Positions 1-8,265 of a stretch of DNA of 30,082 bases are shown here, piece by piece; within the stretch, counting starts at the first letter, position 1, and each line of letters opens with the position of its first letter. Source of the stretch: Verrucomicrobia bacterium UBA3750. GTDB lineage: Bacteria > Verrucomicrobiota > Kiritimatiellia > RFP12 > UBA1067. The stretch covers positions 1-30,082 of the forward strand of contig DFGM01000063.1 of the NCBI GenBank assembly GCA_002371755.1, given 5' to 3'. Both the position numbers and the translations under genes were made by a program. Under the pieces are notes generated by a model. It was not told where the DNA came from, searched no databases, and saw only the letters and a list, made by a program, of their open reading frames with translations.

Positions 1-671
1 AGCCCGAACGCCTTCTGGTTGAGTCCGATAGTGAGCGCGATGCCGAGTGCATAGCCGTTTTTCAGCGCGACAGCCGATTCGATGCCGACCACGTCGGTCG
101 AAAGCGAGATATGGTAGTAGGGCGTCGCCATCGCCGCTTTCAGCATTTTCAAGACCGCAATATCCTTGCCGCAGAACGCGACTTCGGTCTGATCGTGCGC
201 GACGAGCTCATAGCTGGTGCACGGGCCGCCGATTGCGCAAATCGTGCGCTTGAGGCCCTTCTCCGCCAGACGCTTCTCCCAGAGTTCCGGATAGCAGAGA
301 AGTTTGCCGTCCTTTGTGTCGAAGAGTCCCTTTGTCACGGAAAGGACCGGCATCTCCGGCGGTAGCTTGGGCAGCACTTCTTCGCCGAACCAGTCCACGC
401 CGAAGGACGAAACTCCGCCAATGACGAAATCAACGTCTTTAACTGCTTCCGCCATCTCCTCTATCTGATAGAACTCGCAACCGGCCGGGAAAGGCGGGAT
501 GCCCTCCGGGAAGTGCTTTGCGAACTTCGGGTGACGATTCGTCTTACGGCACTCGTCTATGATTTCGCGGTCGAGCGGTGTGCCGACGAGCCTGACCGTG
601 TTTCCGTTCTCGCGGGCTGGGAACGCAAGTGCGCTCCCCATCATGCCCGAACCTATGATTGCTATCTTCAT
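1..671 (-). CDS. gpsA: NAD(P)-dependent glycerol-3-phosphate dehydrogenase, GpsA-like (3' end beyond window)
   Basis: I translated this directly on the minus strand: 223 codons are open from the ATG at 671 to the left edge, so the C-terminal third is missing (the family is about 330 aa). The N-terminus MKIAIIGSGMMGSALA is the Rossmann GxGxxG nucleotide-binding loop. Further on are a VTKGL segment and IESAVALKNGYALGIALTIGL, which matches the GpsA substrate-domain helix carrying the catalytic Lys. The family makes or oxidises sn-glycerol-3-phosphate (interconversion with dihydroxyacetone phosphate) in the cytoplasm. It lies 31 bp downstream of the metallophosphoesterase and at the end of a run that begins with a glycerophosphodiesterase, which would supply its substrate. 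Gly-Met-Met in the loop differs from the common Ser-Trp-Gly version, so a diverged GpsA paralogue is possible. Confidence 0.86.
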   Translation of the reverse strand, partial: MKIAIIGSGMMGSALAFPARENGNTVRLVGTPLDREIIDECRKTNRHPKFAKHFPEGIPPFPAGCEFYQIEEMAEAVKDVDFVIGGVSSFGVDWFGEEVLPKLPPEMPVLSVTKGLFDTKDGKLLCYPELWEKRLAEKGLKRTICAIGGPCTSYELVAHDQTEVAFCGKDIAVLKMLKAAMATPYYHISLSTDVVGIESAVALKNGYALGIALTIGLNQKAFG

Positions 672-702
672 TAGTGTTGCCTTTTCTAGTGTCTGTTTGT
701 GA

Positions 703-1647
703 TTAGATTCTCAATGTAACCTTCTGTCCGTTAAGCTCCTTTACGATGTCATCGCGCATAGGCTGTCCGTCGCCGGGCCCGCCGGTGAAGAAGAAGTCGA
801 ACTGGTGGTTCGTGATCTCGACACGATCCTGGAATGTCCGCATGGTGGAATAGCCGATGTCACCCCAGTGGCCAGTGGATGGAAGCCCGACCATGGGCTT
901 GAGATTTTGCGGCTCCCATCCGTCATGGACGATGTCGCGCCCCCACTTGTGCCAGTGCCCGTAGATATGTCCAACGCATGATGGCGAGCGCATCAGCAGA
1001 GATCCGATCTTCACCTTATCTTCGTTCGGCTTGTGGTGTGCACACGTCAGCACAGGCTTCGTGGCCGCCTTGAGCGTATTGACAAGCCATTCGCGCTGGG
1101 CTTTGTCCATTTCGCCAGGGTTGGACTTCTTGAACTTCTCCACCTCAAGTGCGTTCAGCGTATCCAGAAGCAGCAGATCGACGTGGGGCAGTTCCACCTT
1201 CGAGACTATGCGCCCGGGAACAGGCGAAGTCTTCGCGTATTCCGGCCAGACTTCGAGGAAGTTGCCTCGTCTGTCGTGGTTGCCCATGCCAAGCGTCAGC
1301 TTGATGCCGGCGTCAACGAGCGGCTTCATCAGCTGGGCGGCAAGAACATAGTCCTCGCGCTGCCCCCAATGATAGGCGATGTCACCAAGGCACACAACGT
1401 TGGCAGGCAGAGGGTCGAGCGCAAGTATGCTTGCGACCGTCTTGTTGAAACACGCCTCCTCGTACTGGTGGCCCTGCACCTCCTTGCGCAGTCCGTTGAT
1501 GTGCATGTCAGATATGAATGCAACGAGATTGGCGTCAACCGTTCCGCACTTCTGAAGAGCGGCAGCCGCACCGAGCGCCTTCCCAGCCAAAAGCCCTCCC
1601 GCAGCCGCAATTCCGCCTATGAAAGACCTTCTTGTCATCATCTTCAT
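703..1647 (-). CDS. Tat-exported calcineurin-like metallophosphoesterase
   Basis: A 314-aa protein. The N-terminus has a twin-arginine signal (TRRSFIGG, then an Ala/Gly-rich hydrophobic stretch to about residue 28), so it is probably exported folded with its metals. The metallophosphoesterase motifs appear in order: SDMH, CLGDIAYHWG, GNHD, an AHH segment and GHIYGHWHKW. These supply the Asp, His and Asn ligands of the dinuclear metal centre. The substrate cannot be read from the sequence; phosphomonoesters or phosphodiesters are both possible. It sits between the LamG protein (57-bp gap) and gpsA (31-bp gap) on the same strand. The start ATG at 1647 has AAGGAAA just upstream; an ATG two codons later is an alternative. 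A second Tat-type relative lies at 11637-12650. Confidence 0.9.
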   Translation of the reverse strand: MKMMTRRSFIGGIAAAGGLLAGKALGAAAALQKCGTVDANLVAFISDMHINGLRKEVQGHQYEEACFNKTVASILALDPLPANVVCLGDIAYHWGQREDYVLAAQLMKPLVDAGIKLTLGMGNHDRRGNFLEVWPEYAKTSPVPGRIVSKVELPHVDLLLLDTLNALEVEKFKKSNPGEMDKAQREWLVNTLKAATKPVLTCAHHKPNEDKVKIGSLLMRSPSCVGHIYGHWHKWGRDIVHDGWEPQNLKPMVGLPSTGHWGDIGYSTMRTFQDRVEITNHQFDFFFTGGPGDGQPMRDDIVKELNGQKVTLRI

Positions 1648-1703
1648 TATTTCCTTTTTTGCAGCATTTCGCCTCGCATCATTATTAAGTTCTCTCTCTT
1701 TCG

Positions 1704-4700
1704 CTAGCGTAGAATGATAAGCATTCCCTCAGGTTTGCCAAGCCATTTGAGGTGCACGGTCGCAGGAGACGTCCCGGCGGTATAGGTATACTCAGTGCCC
1801 TCATGGATGGTCCTGGTCCATTCGCCGTTGACCAGCTCTTCAATGGAGTAGCGCGTCACATCAACCACGTCACCCTTCTTGTTAACCGTCTTCGTCGCGG
1901 TGAACTTCCAGCTGCCCTCGACCTTGTACGCGCCCGTCTCTGCCTGTACGGCGCCTTCGCCGCCTGCGACAACGAAAACGTTCGTCGTGGCAAGCACGCC
2001 GAAGTAGCGGGCGCTATCGACCTCGCGGTTGCGCGCGAGTTCGGCTTCTGTGAGCACGCGGTCGTAGTAGCGGACGTTCTTGATCTTGCCGGTGAAGTCC
2101 TGGTCGCCCTGTCCGCCGCCGAAGTGCAGTTTGGTAAGTGGTTGCGCTATGGCATCCACGGTCTCGGTGTCGAGCGCGGTGCCGCTCGTCGGATAGTCCG
2201 TCCCGTCGAAGAACATCGCCTTTTTGCCGTCTATGATCGCCGTAGCGTAAGTGTAGGGAAATTCTCTGGAGCCGTTTGTGAACCGGGGACGCGCAGATGC
2301 ATTCGCGCCATAGGCAGCATCAGCAACATAATATAGCGAACCGTTCGCGCCATAGTCCGTCGCCGTCCTGACGGCAATCGAGGAAGACTTCCAAGAGTCA
2401 TTGAACATCATGTATCCGCAGGTTGCGTTTTTCTGGTCGGACACCTTGGCGTCCAAAAGCACCTGAAGCGAATAGGACGGCGCAAACGTGAAAGGACCCG
2501 AACTGTCGAACCGAGAACCTGCCGTACTCGACGTGTTCGTAAAGGCAAAACCGTCGGATGTCCACTCGCCGGCCTTGGTCGTCTTGTTGACGCGAACAAG
2601 ATTATACCGTCCGGAATCGGCAAGGTTCACCCAAGTCTTGGACCATGTGTTCGTCGGGTTCGTCACGTCGGCGCACTCCGCGCCTATGTTCTTTATGCCG
2701 TCGTAGTGCAGAAGGAGTCCGTTCGAAACAACGTCCTCAAGGCCATAATCTGCCGCAGTGCGCAAACCCTTCGTCGCTTTCCACTGCCATGTAAGGCGAA
2801 CCTTCGCGGGCGAAGTGCCGACAGTGTAGGTATATGAAGAATCCGTGTGCATAACGGGCGCGCTCCAGCCGAGCGTTTCGGCATTCCATGTTTCAAGCGT
2901 GTAGCCGTCAAGCATGTACTCTATGCCATGCGAGTCGGTATGCTTCTCAGTCGGCGCACTGAATGTGTAGGCGCCGGAAATCTCGTAGTTGCCGTTCGCC
3001 TCGCATCCGGCGAGGAAGGAGTGCGACGTAGTGACTATGACGTTCGTGACTGGGATCACGCCGTGGAATCGGTACTCGTCGATCATGCGATTCTGCGCCA
3101 GCTCCTCGTCTGTGAGAACGCGGTTGTAGAAGCGGAAGTTCTTGATGACGCCGCGGAAATTGGAGCGGTCATCGTTGGGACTGCCGCCGATGCCAAAACC
3201 TACGCTAGGAGATGTCTGCACCTGAGGCACTTTCGTGAGATTGCGGCGGGAGGCGTTCAATGTCCAGCGGGAAGTCTCCGCCGTCGGAATCGTCGTTCCG
3301 AAGAACGCGGCTGCAAAGTCGTTGGCGAGAACGGCCGTCACATACTCAAACGGCGTACCTGTCGTCGTCATGGGATCAGGGCGGGCACTGTTGTTTCCCG
3401 TCCGAGAGTCGTAGCCATGCGTCGCCCAGTCGATCCATGAATTGAAGCTGCCGCTCACATCCTTGCGGAGAGAGAGCGCGCCGCCTTTATCGAATGTGGC
3501 CCTGTTGTAGTAGAAGTAGGCCTCGTTGATATACGCGCCGCTGGCGTTGATGGGATACTGATCAAGCGAGGTACCGAGCATCGCAACCTGGATGGTCTGG
3601 TTGGAAGGGAGCGTTACGGCGACATCCGGCGCGAAGTAGGATTCGTTCTCGAAGCGGTAGCCATCGGCGCGCCATTCGCCGGGCTTTGCGCCTTCCATGC
3701 TGATGACATGCAAGCTCATGTCATAACCGCCGTTCGGCGCAAGGTTCTTCCATAAGGATGTTTCGGAAGAATGCGGCTGGTCGGCGCCGACATTGCAGAT
3801 GCCGTCGTAGTGGAAAAGGAGGCCATCCTGCACGTAGTCGGCGGTAGTGTAGCGCGTCACAATGCCGTCACCAGCCGTCCATTGCCATGTAATGCGAACG
3901 CGATCGGTGGAAGCGACCGTGACAGACGTGCCGCTCTGCAGAACAGGCTCGCCCCAGTCGCCGGTGGCGGGATCCCAGGTTTCGAGCGTGTAGCCCGTGC
4001 AGGTGTAGGTGCGGCCATTCACGGTCTTCGTGGTGGGGGCGGTGAAGGTGTGGCCTGAAGCATCAACGGCGTAGGCTCCCGCCGCTTCGTTCGCGGAGAT
4101 AGTGGCGATTGACGATGCAATCACCGCATTCGTCGATGGGATCGACGAAACTGGCTGACCGAAGAAGCGACAGTCGTCCACCGCACGGTTCCAGACAATT
4201 TCTTCCTTATTCAGTACCCGATTGTAGTAGCGGGCATTCTTGATCTTCCCCGTCAAACCTTGGCCGTTAGAACCGCCAAGGGTGAACTTCGTGATCGTGG
4301 TCATGTCGCCGCGTTTGGATTCGTCCTGGCTGAACCCTGTGTCGGCCGTCCCAGAGGTTGGTGGCGTCGTTCCTGTGAATGTGGACACATAGTCGTTACC
4401 GAGGATGGACGTGATATAATCGAAATGGTCGCCGACGGCGTATGTATACGCAAGATTGCAGGCGAGGGAATACGCGCCGGAACTCGCTCCGTTATCCGAC
4501 CTCACGCCGATGCTGAACCAGCGCCAGGAAGCGTTGCCGGAACATTTTGAGCCGTCCATACCGTAGAAGATATAGCCGAGGTTTCTGGTCGAAGTCTCGC
4601 ATTGCCTGTCCGTCCTGTTGATGTCGCAGGCTATCTGAATCGTGCGATTTTGTCCGCTCAGATTCCATGAAATCGACGGGCTGTCGAAATGCGTCCCATT

Positions 4701-5024
4701 CCCCACTTCCGTGGTAAAGCGGTACCCGTCATTTTCCCACGCACCACGCCCTTCGGCCCAGTTGCTGCGTGACAAATCGTATGTGGAACCGCCATTGCCA
4801 AGGTTCTTCCATGTCGTCGTTTCATCCGAATGCTCCTTGTCAAGTCCCACGTTGCGGATGCCATCGTAGTTGAGGACCAGGCCGTCCTGGACGTATGAAT
4901 TGGCGTCGTAGCCGCCCGTAGTCCAATACTTAAGACCTGCATTGGCGGAAGACATCGTCAGCGTCGTCACAAACGCCGAAGTCAATACCGCCGCTCCCGT
5001 TCTTGTTGTTTTGCTATGACTCAT
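1704..5024 (-). CDS. Large secreted LamG-like (concanavalin A-fold) repeat protein
   Basis: 1106 aa with a signal peptide (basic start, hydrophobic core, SSANAG near residue 30). The mature protein has three tandem units at about residues 45-395, 397-760 and 764-1095. Each unit opens with a (V/L)xNGL/QDGL...HYDGIxNxG segment, continues as a LamG-type beta jelly roll ending in KIKNxRYYxRVLxxxEL, and closes with a small beta module containing GYTLETW and VRLTWQW. LamG-type domains usually bind glycans or proteins at the surface; the ligand is unknown here. The last residues are a hydrophobic run plus Arg (GMLIILR), shared with the other LamG proteins of the window. A strong ribosome site (AAAGGAG, 6 nt from ATG) fixes the start. 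It follows the glycerophosphodiesterase by 42 bp. Confidence 0.88.
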   Translation of the reverse strand: MSHSKTTRTGAAVLTSAFVTTLTMSSANAGLKYWTTGGYDANSYVQDGLVLNYDGIRNVGLDKEHSDETTTWKNLGNGGSTYDLSRSNWAEGRGAWENDGYRFTTEVGNGTHFDSPSISWNLSGQNRTIQIACDINRTDRQCETSTRNLGYIFYGMDGSKCSGNASWRWFSIGVRSDNGASSGAYSLACNLAYTYAVGDHFDYITSILGNDYVSTFTGTTPPTSGTADTGFSQDESKRGDMTTITKFTLGGSNGQGLTGKIKNARYYNRVLNKEEIVWNRAVDDCRFFGQPVSSIPSTNAVIASSIATISANEAAGAYAVDASGHTFTAPTTKTVNGRTYTCTGYTLETWDPATGDWGEPVLQSGTSVTVASTDRVRITWQWTAGDGIVTRYTTADYVQDGLLFHYDGICNVGADQPHSSETSLWKNLAPNGGYDMSLHVISMEGAKPGEWRADGYRFENESYFAPDVAVTLPSNQTIQVAMLGTSLDQYPINASGAYINEAYFYYNRATFDKGGALSLRKDVSGSFNSWIDWATHGYDSRTGNNSARPDPMTTTGTPFEYVTAVLANDFAAAFFGTTIPTAETSRWTLNASRRNLTKVPQVQTSPSVGFGIGGSPNDDRSNFRGVIKNFRFYNRVLTDEELAQNRMIDEYRFHGVIPVTNVIVTTSHSFLAGCEANGNYEISGAYTFSAPTEKHTDSHGIEYMLDGYTLETWNAETLGWSAPVMHTDSSYTYTVGTSPAKVRLTWQWKATKGLRTAADYGLEDVVSNGLLLHYDGIKNIGAECADVTNPTNTWSKTWVNLADSGRYNLVRVNKTTKAGEWTSDGFAFTNTSSTAGSRFDSSGPFTFAPSYSLQVLLDAKVSDQKNATCGYMMFNDSWKSSSIAVRTATDYGANGSLYYVADAAYGANASARPRFTNGSREFPYTYATAIIDGKKAMFFDGTDYPTSGTALDTETVDAIAQPLTKLHFGGGQGDQDFTGKIKNVRYYDRVLTEAELARNREVDSARYFGVLATTNVFVVAGGEGAVQAETGAYKVEGSWKFTATKTVNKKGDVVDVTRYSIEELVNGEWTRTIHEGTEYTYTAGTSPATVHLKWLGKPEGMLIILR

Positions 5025-5066
5025 CTCCGTCTCCTTTCTTTTGTCTTGTAAATGCTTTGCCGCGCA

Positions 5067-6026
5067 TCACTTGACGCGGGCTTTCAGGACCTCCACCGCC
5101 TTGTAGAGCGCCTCCGGATAGTCCGTGCCGAACGAATCGAAGCCCATCTCCCAGAGCGCGAGATATGTCTCTGGACGGTTTGCCTCCTTCTGCCATACGC
5201 ACATCGAGGCTTCCAGCCCGGCGGCATGAAGACGCTCGACGCACTTCTTCATGAGTTCGGGCCTCGGGCAGAACCTCATGTTGCCGTCTGCATCATACCG
5301 CACCTGACAATGGAGCTGCACATTGTCGATATCCTTGAAGTTCTCCGCCGCCGCCTTCTCAAACAAAGCCATCATGTGCGCCTCGCACTTCTCGATTTCT
5401 CCGGGCTTGTCGAAGTCGATGTAGCCCCAGTTGCCTAGATTCATCCAGTGGAGAGTCTGCCCCTCCGGCAGGGCGGCCTTATAGCGCCTGATGAGGTCAT
5501 ACTCCTTCGTTATGAACCAGCACTGCTTCTCCAGCCCGTGCGCCTTCACCATCCCGGCAACCGTCTCGGGCGGCACGTCCTTCCAGTCGATGTGCATCTT
5601 CCTCGCGGGGTTTTCCTCCATCGCGGTGAAGATTGTCTCCCACAGCGGAGCGCGGCAGGTGGCGTACTGTTCGCCGCGGTAGCTTCCCACGTCCTCTTCG
5701 CGCAGCTCCTCCCACAGCCATTCGCTGATCTTGCGCTTCTTCAGGCTGTTGTCGTGGAACGCGACGATCTTGCCGTCCTTCGTGTAGCGGATGTCGCTTT
5801 CAGGCGTGTAGCCCTTCGCCCACGTGTACAGAAGCGCCTCCATCGTGTTGTCGGGGCGACCCTTGCCGTCGCCGCGGTGGATAAGCGAATGCTTCAGCGT
5901 CTCCAACGCTTCCGGCGTAACCGCCCGCTCGCCGAATGCCGCTATTGCCGGCAGTACCGCTGCCGCAATCGTCAACGCAAAGACGCCACTCCTATGGATG
6001 CAATCGAATCTTTTCATTCCTGCCAC
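5067..6026 (-). CDS. Secreted glycerophosphodiester phosphodiesterase (GDPD family)
   Basis: 319 aa with a signal peptide (MAGMKRFDCIHRSG then a hydrophobic run). The GDPD barrel signature is clear: HRGDGKGRPDNTMEA, then PESDIRYTKDGKIVAFHD, with the catalytic His pair and the metal-binding Glu and Asp. The family hydrolyses deacylated phospholipids to glycerol-3-phosphate and an alcohol. It is the first gene of a four-gene minus-strand run ending in gpsA, so periplasmic release of glycerol-3-phosphate followed by cytoplasmic oxidation is a plausible route, although no G3P transporter is visible here. The ATG at 6026 has AAGGAG upstream. Transcription probably begins near 6079 from the promoter in the 79-bp repeat. 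Confidence 0.9.
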   Translation of the reverse strand: MAGMKRFDCIHRSGVFALTIAAAVLPAIAAFGERAVTPEALETLKHSLIHRGDGKGRPDNTMEALLYTWAKGYTPESDIRYTKDGKIVAFHDNSLKKRKISEWLWEELREEDVGSYRGEQYATCRAPLWETIFTAMEENPARKMHIDWKDVPPETVAGMVKAHGLEKQCWFITKEYDLIRRYKAALPEGQTLHWMNLGNWGYIDFDKPGEIEKCEAHMMALFEKAAAENFKDIDNVQLHCQVRYDADGNMRFCPRPELMKKCVERLHAAGLEASMCVWQKEANRPETYLALWEMGFDSFGTDYPEALYKAVEVLKARVK

Positions 6027-6083
6027 TCCTTTTCTCGATTAGTTGTGATGCTGCCGTCAAGTTGCCTTTGTGTCGTTCTGAGT

Positions 6084-6162
6084 ATATTTTACCAAATGGC
6101 ACTGCTTCTGCATAGCGGCATTTCTTTGCAACCTTGTTTCCCGCTCTTGCATTTCCGTCCCA
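6084..6162 (-). repeat. 79-bp promoter-bearing repeat, copy A
   Basis: This stretch is identical over 79 of 79 bases to 11471-11549. Read on the minus strand it ends in TTTGGTAAAATAT, a promoter-like sequence facing the GDPD gene. In both copies it lies between a gene run and a 48-bp hairpin repeat. Perfect identity in noncoding DNA 5.4 kb apart implies recent duplication, gene conversion or strong functional constraint. Confidence 0.9.
6086..6094 (-). promoter_or_regulatory. Extended -10 promoter of the GDPD operon
   Basis: On the minus strand TGGTAAAAT is an extended -10 (TGn plus TAAAAT, 5 of 6 matches to TATAAT). No good -35 is present at 17-18 bp (TATGCA), so an activator or the extended -10 may carry the activity. 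The predicted start is near 6079, giving a leader of about 53 nt before the ATG at 6026. Confidence 0.55.
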
Positions 6163-6184
6163 TAAAGGGATTAGGGGTTGCCTT

Positions 6185-6288
6185 AGTTGCGGCAACGCCC
6201 CCGCGAAGCGGACGTTGCCTCGACTGCAATCGATTGCAATCGACTGCAATCGAGGCGACACCGGCATTCGCCGGATGTCGCCGCAACT
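6185..6288. repeat. Head-to-head pair of 48-bp hairpin repeats (REP-like family 2)
   Basis: Two 48-bp units lie in opposite orientation: 6185-6232 (plus) and 6241-6288 (minus). Both begin AGTTGCGG, contain a GGCGACA-type arm pairing around GCGAA, and end in a CTCGAnTGCAnTCG tail. Each folds into its own hairpin. Together they form a roughly 100-bp imperfect palindrome with the 10-bp word TGCAATCGAT in the middle. A third copy is at 11569-11616. The pair could also act as a transcription stop between the barrel-protein gene and the GDPD promoter. Confidence 0.75.
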
Positions 6289-6324
6289 GAGGAACGGGTC
6301 TCGTATTTCCGCCTGAAGATTGTT

Positions 6325-7167
6325 TCAGAACCTGAACTCCATACCGGCGCGGAATATGGGCCAGTCGCATCTGGCGCTGTAGTCGTGCGAGCGGCGGGTG
6401 ATGCGCCTTGCCTGCGAATTTACGACATCGTACATGGCGGCAGTGACGATGAAGCGGATGTTCTCGCTCGCTTTGAATCCAAGCCTGACTCCGTAGAAGA
6501 GCGTCGTGAATGCACCATCGCCTGTCGTGTAGCGGTCTGGCTCGCTTCCGAATCTGCGACGGAAGCGCCGGCGGTCCATCCATGTCGTCTGCACGAACGG
6601 GGTGATGGAAAACGTCCCGGAAAACGCAAAACTTTTCTCCAGCCCGACCACGATGCGCGCACGCCTGGTCGTTTCGATTATCCAGATGCCGTTCCAGTAA
6701 GGGACTACCCAAGGGTTGTCGAGACGCTGGGCGACGCGCGACCCCCAGCATTTCATGTGGGCGTTGCGGTAGCCAAACGGAACATCGAAGTAGGGCCCGG
6801 CCTCCGTATTCAGCGAAACCGCATCTCCGAAACGCAACGCCTTGCCGTATTGGACTATCGCCTCTGTATCGTAGAAAAGCGGCCTGTGGGAACGGTGCTG
6901 CATATCGTGGAGCGCGCTTATCGCCCAGAAATAGCCGCACAGATACCCGGCATCGCCAAGGGACAAGTTCCAAGCGAGCATATCCGTCATGTTCGGGCGT
7001 GTGTCGCGAAGGCCGCTGGCCGAACTCATGTAGGAAGAGACGAACTCGTGCTTGAACGAGCCGCGGAAATCCCCTGCCGCCGCGCTTGCGTCCCGGCAAA
7101 GACCGGCCGCAGCCATTGCCGCCGCCAAGAGCAAATTCCGCAGCCTGATTTCTTTTTTCAGCCGCAA
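6325..7167 (-). CDS. Outer-membrane beta-barrel protein, start codon uncertain
   Basis: About 280 aa if started at TTG 7167. The N-terminus has a signal peptide (KKEIRLRN, then LLLAAAMAAAGL, cleavage near DASAAA). The body has alternating aromatic and polar residues and the protein ends GMEFRF, a terminal Phe typical of beta-barrels inserted by the BAM machinery. No specific family was recognised; a small porin or MipA/OmpV-like barrel is possible. It is the last gene of the run and lies 59 bp after the hydrolase gene. The oddity is the start: the frame is open far upstream through another gene, no ATG precedes the signal peptide and no ribosome site is visible, so TTG 7167 or CTG 7161 is the best guess. 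Confidence 0.68.
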   Translation of the reverse strand: MRLKKEIRLRNLLLAAAMAAAGLCRDASAAAGDFRGSFKHEFVSSYMSSASGLRDTRPNMTDMLAWNLSLGDAGYLCGYFWAISALHDMQHRSHRPLFYDTEAIVQYGKALRFGDAVSLNTEAGPYFDVPFGYRNAHMKCWGSRVAQRLDNPWVVPYWNGIWIIETTRRARIVVGLEKSFAFSGTFSITPFVQTTWMDRRRFRRRFGSEPDRYTTGDGAFTTLFYGVRLGFKASENIRFIVTAAMYDVVNSQARRITRRSHDYSARCDWPIFRAGMEFRF

Positions 7168-7191
7168 AGGACGCAAAAACCGCAAAGAACG
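7155..7191 (-). repeat. TTTGCG-rich tandem motif at the start of the barrel gene
   Basis: On the minus strand TTTGCGG occurs three times in slightly varied form (CTTTGCGG, TTTTTGCG, CCTTTGCGG), followed by CTGAAAAAA. It overlaps the likely start of the barrel-protein gene. Motifs of the type CTTTGCGTCCTTTGCGGTTAAA recur between genes in many environmental bacteria, so this may be a dispersed repeat that supplied the gene's start region. Confidence 0.45.
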
Positions 7192-7226
7192 TTTGGCGCG
7201 TCGCGCCGTCCGTCTCTCTCGCCCCT

Positions 7227-8252
7227 CTAGCATATCCTCTCGCCCCAGAGCGGGACAACCGCCTTGTATCCCGCATCTTCCAGTTTCCGGCGGTCGCGCC
7301 CGCCCTGGGCCCACGTCCAGCGCCAGCGGTCTTTGGCGTGCCCGAGTTCGTTCAAATGCGTGACGACGGCGAGTTTCGGATTGACAGCCTTGGCGCCGTC
7401 GACGCACTTCATGCCGCATCTCGGATGGAATATCCACAGATCCGGATTCGGGCACAGCGGTTTGAGCTTTTCCGCGTTGCCGCAGTCGCCGGAATGGTAT
7501 ATCGTGAAGTCGCCTATGGTTATCTCGAATACGGTCGTGAAGTCGACGAGGTATGCATTGTGGTCCGCGGGCGTCGTACGCACCCTCACGTCGCCGAACT
7601 CGAACGTCTTCACGGCCCGCGTGTATCCGCCGGCGTTCCTGCCGCCGGATTGCGCACCGTAGTTGTCCTTGAAATTGGAGACGACCGTCTTCTTCTCCGT
7701 GCCGTTCATCGCCCGGTAGAAATCTTCCGTGAAGTGGTCGCCGTGGTTGTGCGTTATGAGCGCGAAGTCCAGCTTGGGCGCCAGCACTTCGGCGCGACGG
7801 TGCCGGAGATCCACCGCGAACAGCGACTTCGGCGTCTTCACCACTACGCCCATGTTGTAGACGAGCCACACTGCCGGGCGCCCCGTCACCTCGGTATTGC
7901 CGATTTCCGCAAGGACCTTGTCGAATGCGTCCTCGTAACGCTGGAGCGCCGGAAGTTCGGCACGCATGCGCGCACCTGTCGCTTCGTCCAGCGACAGCCC
8001 GCACTTGTCGTATGCCGCCCACGCCTGAGGGGTTACGGCGTCGATTTCACGCTGGAACGCCTCGCGTCCGTCTTCCCCGGCGATGTCTTCCAGGAGCGGT
8101 GCGCCTTCCGGCGGAACGGGTGAGACCTCGACACCCTTCGCAGATCCGAAAAGCGCGGCGAGCGTTGCGGACATGGCGCCTTTGATGAACTCGCGCCGCC
8201 CAAGCCCCGGGCATCCCGCATCGCGCATTCCGGTTTCCGCGTTCATTGCCAT
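7227..8252 (-). CDS. Tat-exported metallo-beta-lactamase-fold hydrolase (UlaG-like)
   Basis: 341 aa from ATG 8252. The N-terminus has a twin-arginine motif (GRREFIKGAMSATLAALFG). The metal-binding motif HNHGDHF follows LDFALIT, and DHNAYLVD and HSGDCGN supply the later ligands of the metallo-beta-lactamase fold. The arrangement resembles UlaG-type lactonases and phosphoesterases rather than antibiotic beta-lactamases; the substrate is unknown. The reading frame extends 32 codons upstream into the previous gene, but ATG 8252 comes 13 bp after that gene's stop, and ATG 8246 is an alternative. It is the third gene of the run that begins at 11327. Confidence 0.85.
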   Translation of the reverse strand: MAMNAETGMRDAGCPGLGRREFIKGAMSATLAALFGSAKGVEVSPVPPEGAPLLEDIAGEDGREAFQREIDAVTPQAWAAYDKCGLSLDEATGARMRAELPALQRYEDAFDKVLAEIGNTEVTGRPAVWLVYNMGVVVKTPKSLFAVDLRHRRAEVLAPKLDFALITHNHGDHFTEDFYRAMNGTEKKTVVSNFKDNYGAQSGGRNAGGYTRAVKTFEFGDVRVRTTPADHNAYLVDFTTVFEITIGDFTIYHSGDCGNAEKLKPLCPNPDLWIFHPRCGMKCVDGAKAVNPKLAVVTHLNELGHAKDRWRWTWAQGGRDRRKLEDAGYKAVVPLWGERIC

Positions 8253-8265
8253 GTCCCTGTTTCCG

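Noticed and set aside
6225..6238. LacI-family operator (perfect palindrome TGCAATCGATTGCA)
   Set aside because: It arises at the junction of the two inverted 48-bp repeats, which explains it without a regulator; the single copy at 11569-11616 has only a half site.
6084..6288. Integron attC-like site
   Set aside because: The repeat has hairpins but no convincing RYYYAAC/GTTRRRY core pair and no integrase nearby.
6089..7276. 395-aa open frame on the minus strand in a different frame from the barrel gene
   Set aside because: It runs through the repeats, the promoter and the barrel gene; composition is Arg-rich and shadow-like, whereas the other frame has a signal peptide and terminal Phe.
7168..8022. 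Upstream extension of the barrel-protein frame to 565 aa
   Set aside because: The extension lies entirely over the metallo-beta-lactamase-fold gene in another frame and is a low-complexity Arg-rich shadow.
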